Of a stretch of 64,000 nt of DNA, positions 41,729 through 50,535 are shown in pieces. Source of the DNA: Sphingomonas sp. CROZ-RG-20F-R02-07 (GTDB lineage Bacteria; Pseudomonadota; Alphaproteobacteria; Sphingomonadales; Sphingomonadaceae); contig NZ_JAKNQJ010000003.1 in assembly GCF_022662335.1 (NCBI RefSeq), positions 326,726 to 390,725 of the forward strand, read 5' to 3'. The notes under the pieces were generated by a model that was given only the letters and a program-made list of their open reading frames with translations, had not been told where the DNA came from and made no database searches. A program made the translations under genes and the position numbers. Position 1 is the first letter of the stretch. Each line of letters starts with the position of its first letter.

Positions 41729-43053
41729 ACCGCTTCACCGCCGATTATCTCGATACGCTGGCGGCGGCCGATTTCGTGGCCACGCCCAAGGTCTCGGGTC
41801 GGCTGTCCTCCTATGACGGGCTGTTGATGGAGGCGGTCGGCCTCACGCTGCCGGTCGGCACGGTCTGCCAGGTGGGCGGGCATGGCGATGCCAAGGTCGA
41901 GGCCGAGGTGATCGGCTTTCGCGGCGGCCGCACGCTGCTGATGAATCTCGGCGGCCCAGCCGCATTGCTGCCGCGCGCGCCGGTGCGCCCGGTGGGGGCG
42001 CCGGGCGAGGCCGAAGTGGGCGCCGCGCTGCTCGGCCGCGTGGTCGATGGCGCGGGCAAGCCGATCGACGGATTGGGCCCGATCCGCGGCGCCGGGCGCT
42101 GGCCGCTGGCGGGCAAGCTGCAATCGCCGCTCGACCGCGGCCGCGTGCTCCAGCCGCTCGACGTGGGCGTGCGCGCGATCAACGGGCTGCTGACCGTCGG
42201 CCAGGGGCAGCGCGTCGGCATCATGGCGGGATCGGGCGTCGGCAAATCGGTGCTGCTCGGCATGATCGTGCGCGCCGCCGAGGCGGACGTCGTGGTGATC
42301 GGGCTGATCGGCGAACGCAGCCGCGAAGTCGCCGATTTCCTTGAAACCAAGGTCGCAGGCGCGGCGCGGGCACGCTCCGTCGTGGTCGCGGTGCCCGCCA
42401 ACCACTCGCCCGTGCTGCGCATCCGTGGCGCGCTGCGCGCCACCGCCATCGCCGAGGCGTTTCGCGCCGAGGGCAAGAACGTGCTGCTCATCATGGATTC
42501 GCTCACCCGCGTGGCGCATGCCGGGCGCGAGATCGGCCTGGCGCTGGGCGAGCCCGCATCGGCACGCGGCTATCCGCCGTCCGCCATCGCGATGCTGCCC
42601 AATTTGATCGAGCGCGCGGGCGTCGACGTGCATAGCGGCGGATCGATCACCGCGATCTACACCGTGCTCGCCGATGGCGACGACGGCAACGATCCGGTGG
42701 TCGATTCGGCGCGCTCCATTCTCGACGGCCATATCGTGCTCAGCCGCGCGCTCGCGGAACATGGCGTCTATCCCGCGATCGACGTCAGCAAATCGGTGAG
42801 CCGCGTGATGACCGACATCGTGCCCGCGGAACACGCCCGCGCCGCGCGGCAGCTGCGCCGCCACCTCGCCACGTACGAGGAGAATCGCGATCTCGTGCTG
42901 ATGGGCGCCTATCGCAGCGGCGCCGATCCCGCGATCGACCAGGCGATCGCCTGTCACGCCGCGATCATGGAATTCATCCGCCAGGATGCCGACGCCGCGG
43001 TCGCGCAGGCCGATGCCGTCGCCGAACTCGTCGGCGTGTTCGGCACCGGCTGA
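41722..43053 (+). CDS. fliI: flagellum-specific ATP synthase
   Basis: The 443-residue ATPase is F1-beta-like. Walker A is GSGVGKS near residue 170, GLIGERSREVADFLE is the type III ATPase signature, and Walker B is NVLLIMDSLTRVA, followed by the family motif GYPPSAIAMLPNLIERAG. It unfolds and delivers substrates to the export gate. The ATG at 41722 overlaps the fliH stop (ATGCTGA). The next gene begins on its last base. Confidence 0.97.
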   Translation: MLNRFTADYLDTLAAADFVATPKVSGRLSSYDGLLMEAVGLTLPVGTVCQVGGHGDAKVEAEVIGFRGGRTLLMNLGGPAALLPRAPVRPVGAPGEAEVGAALLGRVVDGAGKPIDGLGPIRGAGRWPLAGKLQSPLDRGRVLQPLDVGVRAINGLLTVGQGQRVGIMAGSGVGKSVLLGMIVRAAEADVVVIGLIGERSREVADFLETKVAGAARARSVVVAVPANHSPVLRIRGALRATAIAEAFRAEGKNVLLIMDSLTRVAHAGREIGLALGEPASARGYPPSAIAMLPNLIERAGVDVHSGGSITAIYTVLADGDDGNDPVVDSARSILDGHIVLSRALAEHGVYPAIDVSKSVSRVMTDIVPAEHARAARQLRRHLATYEENRDLVLMGAYRSGADPAIDQAIACHAAIMEFIRQDADAAVAQADAVAELVGVFGTG

Positions 43054-43481
43054 TGCGCGACCGCGGCCAGACGCTCGCGCGGCTGCACCGCGTGCGCACC
43101 ATCCAGTTGAACCTCGCGCGCGCCGACGAAGCGCGCGCGCACGACAAGGCCGCGACCGAAGCGGCGCTCGGCGCCCGCATCGCCGAACTGGCCGACGCCA
43201 TCGCGCCCGCGCCTCAGGCCATGGCCGGTTTCTCGCTCGGGGCGGCGGCTCATTACCGCGAGAAGCTCCAGATCTCGGCCGATGCGGCGCAGGCGCGTGC
43301 CCGCAGCGCCATGGTCCGCGCGGAGGCGGCCACCGAAACCGCCCGATCGGCGTGGCGCGATCAGGCCGCCATGGAAAAGCTGATCGCGCGCGCCGATGCC
43401 GACGCGGTGCGCCGTGCGATGAAGGAACTGGAAGCCGCGCCGTCCACCACGCGCACCCGGCACGATCCTTGCGAACCGTAA
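43053..43481 (+). CDS. fliJ: FliJ-like flagellar export chaperone
   Basis: The 142-residue protein is predicted to be a long coiled coil, rich in Ala, Arg and Glu and without proline in its central part (YREKLQISADAAQARARSAM, then VRAEAATETARSAWRDQ). Position after fliI, length and helical pattern match FliJ, the stalk-like partner of the ATPase. Sequence identity in this family is low, so context carries weight. A sigma-54 promoter for fliK lies within its last ten codons. Confidence 0.82.
   Translation: MRDRGQTLARLHRVRTIQLNLARADEARAHDKAATEAALGARIAELADAIAPAPQAMAGFSLGAAAHYREKLQISADAAQARARSAMVRAEAATETARSAWRDQAAMEKLIARADADAVRRAMKELEAAPSTTRTRHDPCEP
43458..43473 (+). promoter_or_regulatory. sigma-54 promoter for fliK, inside the fliJ 3' end
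   Basis: CGGCACGATCCTTGCG matches the RpoN consensus except for the first base and the final one, with exact GG-N10-GC spacing. The start would be near 43484, 26 bases before the fliK ATG at 43510. This distance is the same as for the transglycosylase promoter. Confidence 0.82.
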
Positions 43482-43509
43482 CGTGAGACGTTGTTCAGAG
43501 ACCCTTCGC

Positions 43510-45306
43510 ATGATCCAGCCCGTGTCCACGCCCCGCACCCCTTCCGTCACGACGGCGGGCCGCGTGGCGTCGTCGCCCTCGCCGTTCACGCTGTCGCTGG
43601 CCGCGGTTTCGGGCAGCGACGCCCCCGCCGATCCGCCGGTTGCGGGCGCGACGCTGCCGGCGGCGGACGGCAACGCCCGGCAGGACACCGCCGCCGACGG
43701 CAGCGATCTGCCGAATAGCGACGCCTCGTCCGATCCGCGCCTCGCCTGGATCGCAGCGCCCACGACCGCAACGGCGACGATCGACATGGTCGTGGCGGCT
43801 GCGCCCGCCGTCGCGGCGGATACACCCAAGCCGGCGGCCGGGTCCGTTCCGGTCATCGCTGCCGCGGTAGCGGCGGCCACCCCGTTGCTCGCCGCCGATC
43901 CGGCCGCGCCGGGGCTCGCGATCCAGCCCGCGACGCTCGAGCCCGATCCCGCCCCCGCCACGACGCCGTTGCCCGTCCCGCTACAGGCGGTGCCCATGAA
44001 GGCGAAGCCGGTTCCCGCGCGCGCCGCGCTCGCCACCCCGGCAAAGCGGGCACCGAACGACGCCGCGTCGCCGTTGGTGGCCCAGGCCACTTCGGAGACT
44101 CCCGCGATCGCATCGGCCGATCCCGATCCCGATCCGGCACCCGACACCGAGCCGGTGGCCGACTCCGGCGCGGCGACCATGATGGTCCTCGACCCTGCGG
44201 CGATGATCGCCGCCTTCGTCCCGCCGGCGGCACCGCCGATCCCGGCCGCACCCGCACCCGCATCGGGATCGGCGCCGGTCGCGACGCCTGCGATCGCCGC
44301 CGCGCCGACGACGGCCGGCGCAGCGATGGTGGTGCCACTGCAAGCCGCGCCGGCTTCGGTGACCATCCCGGCCTCGCCCGATCCGACGTCATCGATCGTC
44401 GCACCCGTCCTGCCCCCGGCGGCGACCGCCGCCGCACCGGTAGCGGCCAGCGCGTCGCCGACCGTCGCCACGCAGACTACCCCGGCCACGGCGATGGCCG
44501 CGCTCCTCCCGCCGCTCCCAAGCGCGGCGCCCGACGTCACGGCCGTTCCCGCACTGATACGGTTCGCCGCGACACCCCTGCCGGTGACCGGAAGCGATCT
44601 GGCGAGCACCATGGCCATCACCGCGCCGGCCCCCGCGCCCGTTCCGGCGTCGAGCGTTTCGGGAATCCAGCCCCTCGCCATCGCGGCGGGGCCGCTGCCG
44701 ATCGCGTTGCCCGATCCTTCGCGCCCCGCGACCGCGACGCCCGCGCTTCAGGCCTTTGCCGGCGCGATGCGGGCCGGGTGGAAACAGGATACGCCATCGG
44801 GCACGCGCGACGACGGCGATCCGGTCGCGCCGATGGCCGCCTCCGCGCTCGCGCCGATGGAAACCGTCCGTCACGCCGTCGCCGCCACGGGGGCGGCGCA
44901 GGAGCAGACGCTCGACACCCGGCGCGACCATTGGCCCGCGCAGATGATCGATCACATCGAATCTCTGCGCGATGCGGCGGACGCGACGAGTTCGAAGATC
45001 CGGGTGGTGCCCGATGCGCTCGGCACGATCGACCTGTCGGTAAAGCGCGACGGCGACACGATCCACGTCCATTTCGCCGCCGAACAGGCCGCCACCCGCA
45101 CCATGCTGGCCGACGCGCAGCCGCGGCTGGCGGAAATCGCGCAGTCGCGCGGGCTGCGCCTGGGCGACACCAATGTGGGCAGTGGCGGTGGCCAGCCCCA
45201 GGCGCAGCAGCAGCGCATGCCGGCCCAGCCCCTGCTCACCCCCATCCCCGCCCCGGCACGCGCGACGGTCGCCGTGGGGGCGAATGACGACATCCGCATA
45301 GCCTGA
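43510..45306 (+). CDS. fliK: flagellar hook-length control protein
   Basis: The 598-residue protein is extremely rich in Ala and Pro over its first 430 residues, as expected for the flexible ruler part of FliK. The C-terminal substrate-switch domain contains RVVPDALGTIDLSVKRDGDT and HVHFAAEQAATRTMLADAQP, followed by LGDTNVGSGGGQPQ. It measures the hook and switches the export gate to filament substrates. The ATG at 43510 is chosen over a GTG at 43483, which would lie at the predicted transcript start. It is followed closely by fliL. Confidence 0.85.
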   Translation: MIQPVSTPRTPSVTTAGRVASSPSPFTLSLAAVSGSDAPADPPVAGATLPAADGNARQDTAADGSDLPNSDASSDPRLAWIAAPTTATATIDMVVAAAPAVAADTPKPAAGSVPVIAAAVAAATPLLAADPAAPGLAIQPATLEPDPAPATTPLPVPLQAVPMKAKPVPARAALATPAKRAPNDAASPLVAQATSETPAIASADPDPDPAPDTEPVADSGAATMMVLDPAAMIAAFVPPAAPPIPAAPAPASGSAPVATPAIAAAPTTAGAAMVVPLQAAPASVTIPASPDPTSSIVAPVLPPAATAAAPVAASASPTVATQTTPATAMAALLPPLPSAAPDVTAVPALIRFAATPLPVTGSDLASTMAITAPAPAPVPASSVSGIQPLAIAAGPLPIALPDPSRPATATPALQAFAGAMRAGWKQDTPSGTRDDGDPVAPMAASALAPMETVRHAVAATGAAQEQTLDTRRDHWPAQMIDHIESLRDAADATSSKIRVVPDALGTIDLSVKRDGDTIHVHFAAEQAATRTMLADAQPRLAEIAQSRGLRLGDTNVGSGGGQPQAQQQRMPAQPLLTPIPAPARATVAVGANDDIRIA

Positions 45307-45317
45307 GGAATCACGAA

Positions 45318-45914
45318 ATGAGCGACAAGAAGGACGCAGCCACCGACGCCCCCAAGAAGAAGGGCAAGCTCGGCAAGCTGCTGGTGATCGGCGTCGGCAC
45401 GCTCGTCCTGCTGGGCGGGGGCGTCGGCGCCGGGCTGTACGCGGCCAAATCGGGCATGATGGGCGGCAGCGCCAAGGCGGCGCCCGTCGACGAAGGCCCC
45501 AAGCTGGTGCCCAAGAGCGAGCAGAAGCAGCCCAAGGAAGCCGGTGAAGGCGGCGGCAAGTCGGAAAAGGGCGCGCATGGCGACGGCGGCGACAAATACG
45601 CCTCCAACTATTATCCGATGGAGAAGGATTTCACCGCCAATCTCCAGAATTCGCCGCACTTCATCCAGGTCGGCCTCGCGGTTTCGACGCCCTATGACGA
45701 TTCGGTGATCCAGAATCTGAAGACCGACGACATCGCGGTGCGATCGGCGATCCTGATGGCGCTGGGCGACACCCCCGAAGACCAGGTGTTCACGAGCGAG
45801 GGCAAGGCCAAGCTGGCCAAGCGGCTCGTCGATGCGATCAACGCGACTCTCAAGCAAAAGGAGGGATTCGGCGGCGTTGGTAACGTCTACTTTACCAATT
45901 TCGTTGTTCAGTGA
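45318..45914 (+). CDS. fliL: flagellar basal body-associated protein FliL
   Basis: The 198-residue protein has a Lys-rich cytoplasmic N-terminus, one membrane helix (LLVIGVGTLVLLGGGVGAGL), a Gly/Lys-rich linker and a periplasmic stomatin-like FliL domain (FTANLQNSPHFIQVGLAVST, ending with GNVYFTNFVVQ). FliL supports stator function at the basal body. It opens the fliLMNOPQR-flhB string, three bases ahead of fliM. Confidence 0.94.
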   Translation: MSDKKDAATDAPKKKGKLGKLLVIGVGTLVLLGGGVGAGLYAAKSGMMGGSAKAAPVDEGPKLVPKSEQKQPKEAGEGGGKSEKGAHGDGGDKYASNYYPMEKDFTANLQNSPHFIQVGLAVSTPYDDSVIQNLKTDDIAVRSAILMALGDTPEDQVFTSEGKAKLAKRLVDAINATLKQKEGFGGVGNVYFTNFVVQ

Positions 45915-45917
45915 GGC

Positions 45918-46871
45918 ATGGTTAACGCGGCCTCCCACCCGACGGCGCCCGAACGGCGCGAGCGGCATCGCCAGGCGGCCCATGAGGGCATGCTCGGCGC
46001 GCCGAAGCTCAATCCGTTCGGCGATCTGCACACGCTGCAGCATCTGTCGGCACGGCTGGCCCGCGCGTTTCGCGGCGTGTTCGAGCCGCTGATGCGCCAG
46101 GAGCTCCGCTGCTGGGCCGAGCCGCTGGCCGTGCAGCGTTTCGCCGATTACCGCGCCGAGCGGATGGAGCCGCTGATCGCGTGGCTGCCGCTCGGCATGC
46201 AGGGCATGATGGCACACGGCCAGGCGCTGTGCGTGCTGGACGGCAAGTTCGTGCTCGAGCTGCTCGATCTGTTCTTCGGCGGCACCGGCGCCGCGCCGCT
46301 CACGCTGCCCGGCGAATTCTCGCCCGCGGCCGAAGCGATGATCGCGCGGATCGGCGCCATGGTCGCCGCCCCGCTGCGCACGGCATGGGAACCGCTCGCC
46401 CGGATCGACTTCACCGTCGGCCGCCCCGAATCGAACGCGGCGATGATCGCCGATATCGACGGCGAGGATCCCGTGGTCGTCACCCGGTTCGGCATCGCGG
46501 CGGGGCCGGCCAAGCTGGTCTTCATCGACCTCGTCTATCCCGTCGCCGCGCTGAAGCCGCACGGCGCCTCGCTCACCGCCAAGGTGCTGGGCAAATCGGC
46601 CGAGCCCGATCCCGCCTGGCGCAACGGTCTGACCCGCGCGGCGATGGACGTGCGCTTCCCGATCCGGTCGGTGCTCGCCGAACCCGTCGTGCCGCTGTCG
46701 ATGCTGATGAACCTGAAGCCCGGCGACGTCATCCCGATCACCATCGCCGGCGACGTGCCCGTGATGGTCGGCACCGACCGGCTGGGCGTCGGCACCGTCG
46801 GCACCTCGAACGGCCGCGCCGCCATCCGCCTGACCGCCCTCACCCGCCTCGACGAAGGACAGAATTCATGA
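45918..46871 (+). CDS. fliM: flagellar motor switch protein FliM
   Basis: The 317-residue protein forms the C-ring with FliG and FliN. The middle CheC-like domain includes LHTLQHLSARLARAFRGVFE, then LDLFFGGTG and SPAAEAMIARIGAMV. The C-terminal SpoA domain contains VVPLSMLMNLKPGDVIPI and the final strand GRAAIRLTAL. The extreme N-terminus, where CheY-P normally binds, lacks an obvious LSQxEIDALL motif. It overlaps fliN by four bases. Confidence 0.93.
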   Translation: MVNAASHPTAPERRERHRQAAHEGMLGAPKLNPFGDLHTLQHLSARLARAFRGVFEPLMRQELRCWAEPLAVQRFADYRAERMEPLIAWLPLGMQGMMAHGQALCVLDGKFVLELLDLFFGGTGAAPLTLPGEFSPAAEAMIARIGAMVAAPLRTAWEPLARIDFTVGRPESNAAMIADIDGEDPVVVTRFGIAAGPAKLVFIDLVYPVAALKPHGASLTAKVLGKSAEPDPAWRNGLTRAAMDVRFPIRSVLAEPVVPLSMLMNLKPGDVIPITIAGDVPVMVGTDRLGVGTVGTSNGRAAIRLTALTRLDEGQNS

Positions 46872-47170
46872 ACGACATGACCGGGGGGTTCCCCGTCGAT
46901 GCATCGGTCGCCGCCAATTTCCGGCTGCTGCAGGACGTCGACGTGAAGCTGACCGTCGAGATCGGCTCGACCAGCCTGACGCTGCGCGAATTGCTGGCGC
47001 TCGGCGAATCGAGCGTGATCGAGCTGGATCGCCAGGCGAACGAACTGCTCGACGTGTTCGTCAACGGCACGCTGATCGGCCGTGGCGAGGTGGTGACGGT
47101 GGGCGAGCGCTTCGGCGTGCGGATGACCGAACTGGCCGGTCCCGACAAGTCGGTCGCGGGCCGGGCCTGA
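46868..47170 (+). CDS. fliN: flagellar motor switch protein FliN
   Basis: The 100-residue protein is a single SpoA domain. VDVKLTVEIGSTSLTLRELL is the conserved start, followed by LGESSVIELDRQANELLDVF and VNGTLIGRGEVVTVGERFGV. It forms the lower part of the C-ring and docks FliH-FliI. It overlaps fliM and is four bases from fliO. Confidence 0.97.
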   Translation: MNDMTGGFPVDASVAANFRLLQDVDVKLTVEIGSTSLTLRELLALGESSVIELDRQANELLDVFVNGTLIGRGEVVTVGERFGVRMTELAGPDKSVAGRA

Positions 47171-47174
47171 TCCG

Positions 47175-47429
47175 ATGCTGTGGACCTATATCCTGAAGCT
47201 CGTCGTCCTGCTGCCGCTGGTGTGCGGGCTGATGATCGGCTGCCTCTATCTGTGGCGCAAGTTCGAGGGGCGGATGCCCGGCAAGCCGTCGTCGCGGATG
47301 ATCGCGGTGCGCGAGACGATGATGATCTCGCCCGGCCTGCGCCTCGCGGTCATCGATTTCGAGGGCAAGCGGCTGCTCGTCTCGGTCGGCCGCGGCGGCG
47401 TCAATCTGATCGAGAAGGTCGACGCATGA
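47175..47429 (+). CDS. fliO: flagellar export protein FliO
   Basis: The 84-residue protein has one N-terminal membrane helix ([20 protein letters not shown]) and a short cytoplasmic domain with [20 protein letters not shown] and [15 protein letters not shown], the FliO core. FliO helps assemble FliP. It overlaps fliP by ATGA. Confidence 0.9.
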   Translation: MLWTYILKLVVLLPLVCGLMIGCLYLWRKFEGRMPGKPSSRMIAVRETMMISPGLRLAVIDFEGKRLLVSVGRGGVNLIEKVDA

Positions 47430-48298
47430 GCGTGACGATCACCCGCCACGGCACCGGCCCCGCGCTGTTCGTGGCGGCGCGGGCGCGGCCGAAGCGCTCG
47501 GGGGCCAAGCTCGTCTGGATCCTGCTGGCGCTCCTCGTCGCGATCCTGATCGCCGCCCCCGCCTTCGCGCAAGCGGCCCCTGTGGCAGCGCCCGGCGTGG
47601 GCGATGCGGTCGATCGCGCGCTCGGCCAATTGGGCGGCCAGGCATCGGGCGGCACCGGCCAGAGCGGTTCGCTCTCGCTGTCGCTCCAGGTGCTCATCAT
47701 CATGGGCCTGCTCACGATCCTGCCCGGCATCCTGCTGATGATGACCAGCTTCACCCGGATCGTCATCGTGCTGGCGATGCTGCGTCAGGCGATGGGCCTG
47801 CAACAGACGCCGCCCAACCAGGTGCTGCTGGGCCTCGCGCTGTTCCTCAGCTTCTTCGTGATGGCGCCGACGATCAACCAGATCAACGCACAGGCGATCC
47901 AGCCCTATGCCGCGGGCAAGCTCGCCGGCACGCAGATGATTACGACGGCAGGCGTGCCGCTGCATGACTTCATGGCCAAGCAGACGCGGGTCAAGGACGT
48001 CACGCTGTTCGCGAACCTCGCCAAATCGGGCCCTTATGCCAGCCCGAAGGACATTCCCTTCTCGGTCCTGCTCCCCGCTTTCGTCACGAGCGAGCTGAAG
48101 ACCGCGTTTCAGATCGGCTTTCTGATCTTCCTGCCGTTCATCGTCATCGATCTCGTCGTCGCGACGGTGCTGATGGCGCTGGGCATGATGATGCTCTCAC
48201 CCCAGATCATCTCGCTGCCGTTCAAGCTCCTCCTGTTCGTCCTGGTGGACGGCTGGGCGCTGACGATGGGCAGCCTCGCCAACAGCTTCGCGGTCTGA
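47426..48298 (+). CDS. fliP: flagellar export gate protein FliP
   Basis: The 290-residue protein has an N-terminal signal-like helix ([20 protein letters not shown]) preceded by an unusually long basic cytoplasmic lead of about 28 residues. The gate core contains [24 protein letters not shown] sequence, [20 protein letters not shown] and [20 protein letters not shown]. With FliQ and FliR it forms the export channel. A later start would remove the odd N-terminal extension, but the fliO overlap favours 47426. Confidence 0.96.
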   Translation: MSVTITRHGTGPALFVAARARPKRSGAKLVWILLALLVAILIAAPAFAQAAPVAAPGVGDAVDRALGQLGGQASGGTGQSGSLSLSLQVLIIMGLLTILPGILLMMTSFTRIVIVLAMLRQAMGLQQTPPNQVLLGLALFLSFFVMAPTINQINAQAIQPYAAGKLAGTQMITTAGVPLHDFMAKQTRVKDVTLFANLAKSGPYASPKDIPFSVLLPAFVTSELKTAFQIGFLIFLPFIVIDLVVATVLMALGMMMLSPQIISLPFKLLLFVLVDGWALTMGSLANSFAV

Positions 48299-48304
48299 CG
48301 GGCG

Positions 48305-48574
48305 ATGGACGCCGATTATTTCCTGACGCTCGCCAACCAGACGATGTGGGTGCTGGCGCTGGCGTCCGCGCCGATCCTGATCCCCGCGCTGCTGTGCGGG
48401 CTGATCCTGGGGATGGTGCAGGCCGCCACCTCGATCAACGAGGCCACGCTGTCGTTCGTGCCCAAGCTGATCGTGGTGGCGCTGTCGATCGTGATCTTCG
48501 GCAGCCTGATCCTCGGGCTGCTGAGCGATTTCACCATCGGCATCTTCGAACGCATTCCGGATCTGGTGCGCTAG
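48305..48574 (+). CDS. fliQ: flagellar export gate protein FliQ
   Basis: The 89-residue protein consists of two membrane helices joined by a short loop. ALASAPILIPALLCGLILGM and QAATSINEATLSFVPKLIVV contain the conserved FliQ loop sequence. It assembles around the FliPR core. fliR starts three bases after its stop. Confidence 0.97.
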   Translation: MDADYFLTLANQTMWVLALASAPILIPALLCGLILGMVQAATSINEATLSFVPKLIVVALSIVIFGSLILGLLSDFTIGIFERIPDLVR

Positions 48575-48577
48575 CGC

Positions 48578-49351
48578 GTGCTGGGCTTCGGCCTCTCGAT
48601 CGAACCGCAGCTCTGGACGCTCGTCTTCGTGATGGTGCGCGTGGGGGCGACGTTCGTGGCGGCGCCGGTCTTCGGATCGGTATCGCTGCCGCTCGTCGTG
48701 CGCGTGTCGCTCGCCGGTGCGATCGGCATTCTGGTGATGGGCACGCATGCGATCGCGGCGCCTGCCAGTATCTTCAGCGTGGCCACGATGCTGTCCGTCG
48801 TGGCCGAGGCGCTGGTGGGGCTCGCGATCGGCTTCGTCCTCCAGATCGCGTTCGCCGCGCCGCTCGTCGCCGCCGAGATCATCGGCGGGTCGATGGGGAT
48901 CGGCTTCGCCTCGTCGGTCGATCCGCAGAACGGCCATTCGAGCCCCGCGCTCGGCCAGTTCTTCTCGGTCATGCTCACGCTGCTGTTCCTGTCGATGAAC
49001 GGCCACCTGATCCTCGTCGACATGGTCGTGCGCAGCTATGATGCGCTGCCGCCGGGCGCCGCATGGCTCGGCACGGAGCGGCTGCGCGGCATCGCGTTCT
49101 TCGGCGGCTATGCGTTTCTCGCCGGGCTGCTGCTCGCGCTGCCGGTCGGTTTCCTGCTGCTCTGCCTCAATCTCGTGATGGGCATGCTCAGCCGCGCCGC
49201 GCCCGCGCTCAACCTCTTCTCGATCGGCCTGCCCGCCAGCCTGGCGGCGGGCGTCGTGGCGCTGGCGGTCGCGTTTCCGGCGATGGGCGATTACATGCTG
49301 GTAATCGTCCGCGAGAGCCTGGCCGCCACGCAGAATCTGGTCTTCGGCTGA
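48578..49351 (+). CDS. fliR: flagellar export gate protein FliR
   Basis: The 257-residue protein has about six membrane helices. VMVRVGATFVAAPVFGSVSL is the conserved first block, and GFVLQIAFAAPLVAAEIIGG with GSMGIGFASSVDPQNG the second. It starts with GTG at 48578; this begins the family-typical sequence and lies three bases after fliQ. Its stop shares its last base with the flhB ATG. It forms the gate with FliP and FliQ. Confidence 0.95.
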   Translation: MLGFGLSIEPQLWTLVFVMVRVGATFVAAPVFGSVSLPLVVRVSLAGAIGILVMGTHAIAAPASIFSVATMLSVVAEALVGLAIGFVLQIAFAAPLVAAEIIGGSMGIGFASSVDPQNGHSSPALGQFFSVMLTLLFLSMNGHLILVDMVVRSYDALPPGAAWLGTERLRGIAFFGGYAFLAGLLLALPVGFLLLCLNLVMGMLSRAAPALNLFSIGLPASLAAGVVALAVAFPAMGDYMLVIVRESLAATQNLVFG

Positions 49352-50478
49352 TGGCGGACGAATTCGGCGACAAGACAGAAGCACCAACCGCCAAGCGCAA
49401 ACGCGACGCGACCAAGGACGGCAACGTCCTGCGCTCGAAGGATTTCGGCACCGCGCTCGTGATGCTGGCGGGGGTGGCATGGCTGTCGCTGTTCGGGCCG
49501 GCGCTGGTCGGCGCGTGCAAGGCGCTGATGACGGCGAGCTTCCAGTTCGGACGCGGGGATATCGAGGATTTCTCGCCGTTTCGCGCGCTCGCCGAGGCGG
49601 GATCGAAGCTGCTGCCTTCGATCGGCCTGTTGTTCGCGATGACTTTGGTGGCCGCGATCCTCAGCACCGCGGGGCTCGGCTCGTTCGGCTTCAACGGATC
49701 GCTGCTCGCGCCCAAGGCCAGCCGGATCGACCCGATGGCCGGGATGAAGCGCGTGTTCGGCGCGAACAGCTGGATCGAGCTTGGCAAGTCGCTGCTGAAG
49801 ATCGTGCTGCTGGGCGCGATCGGCGGCTATATGCTGTGGAACGCGTCGCACATGACGCTCGGCCTGTCCTCGTCGGATCTCTCCACCTCGCTCACCGCGC
49901 TGGCGGGCACGTTCATGGGCATCCTGCTGGTGATGGCGATCGGTCTTGCGCTGATCGCGGGGATGGACGTGCCGATCCAGCTCATCCGCCTGCTCGGCAA
50001 GCTGCGCATGAGCAAGCAGGAGATCAAGGACGAGCACAAGGAAACCGAAGGCTCGCCCGAGGCCAAGGGCCAGCTTCGCGCCAAGCAGCGCGCGATGGCG
50101 AACCGCAGCATGCGCAAGGCGGTGGAAAGCGCGCATGTCGTGCTGACCAACCCGACGCATTTCGCGGTCGCGCTGCGCTACGATCACGGCAAGGATCAGG
50201 TGCCCGTCGTGGTGGCGCGCGGGCGCGGCGCGACGGCGCTGGCGATCCGCGAACTGGCCGGCGGCAGCATCCCGGTGCTCGAATATCCCCAGCTCGCGCG
50301 CGCGGTCTATTACACCAGCCGCGAGGGGCAGGAGGTGCGCGACGACCTGTACATGGCGATCGCCACCGTGCTCGCCTTCGTGTTCGGCGTGAACGCGCGC
50401 GCGGGCGGCGCCACCCCGCCGCCGGTCGTCGTGCCGCCGGGCGCGCGCTTCGACGAGAATGGCGCAAAAACCTCCTAA
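49351..50478 (+). CDS. flhB: flagellar export specificity switch protein FlhB
   Basis: The 375-residue protein has four membrane helices in the first 220 residues after the conserved DKTEAPTAKRKRDATKDGNV start. The cytoplasmic domain carries the self-cleaving NPTH motif (VLTNPTHFAVALRYD). FlhB interacts with FliK and switches export from hook to filament subunits. The TAA stop is part of the -35 element of the fliD sigma-28 promoter. Confidence 0.97.
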   Translation: MADEFGDKTEAPTAKRKRDATKDGNVLRSKDFGTALVMLAGVAWLSLFGPALVGACKALMTASFQFGRGDIEDFSPFRALAEAGSKLLPSIGLLFAMTLVAAILSTAGLGSFGFNGSLLAPKASRIDPMAGMKRVFGANSWIELGKSLLKIVLLGAIGGYMLWNASHMTLGLSSSDLSTSLTALAGTFMGILLVMAIGLALIAGMDVPIQLIRLLGKLRMSKQEIKDEHKETEGSPEAKGQLRAKQRAMANRSMRKAVESAHVVLTNPTHFAVALRYDHGKDQVPVVVARGRGATALAIRELAGGSIPVLEYPQLARAVYYTSREGQEVRDDLYMAIATVLAFVFGVNARAGGATPPPVVVPPGARFDENGAKTS

Positions 50479-50502
50479 ATTCTCGCGCCGGCCGGCCGTT
50501 AA
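50476..50502 (+). promoter_or_regulatory. sigma-28 promoter for fliD-fliS
   Basis: TAAA (50476-50479), 15 bases, then GCCGTTAA (50495-50502) is the best FliA match in the window. The -35 TAA doubles as the flhB stop codon. Transcription would start about 25-28 bases before the fliD ATG. Confidence 0.88.
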
Positions 50503-50535
50503 CAGAATGACGCGGGAGCATGGGCGGAACATGGC

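Noticed and set aside
43510..44760. Ala/Pro-rich repeat-like stretch in fliK considered as a separate low-complexity gene or repeat element
   Set aside because: It is continuous with the FliK C-terminal domain in one frame, and such composition is normal for the FliK ruler region.
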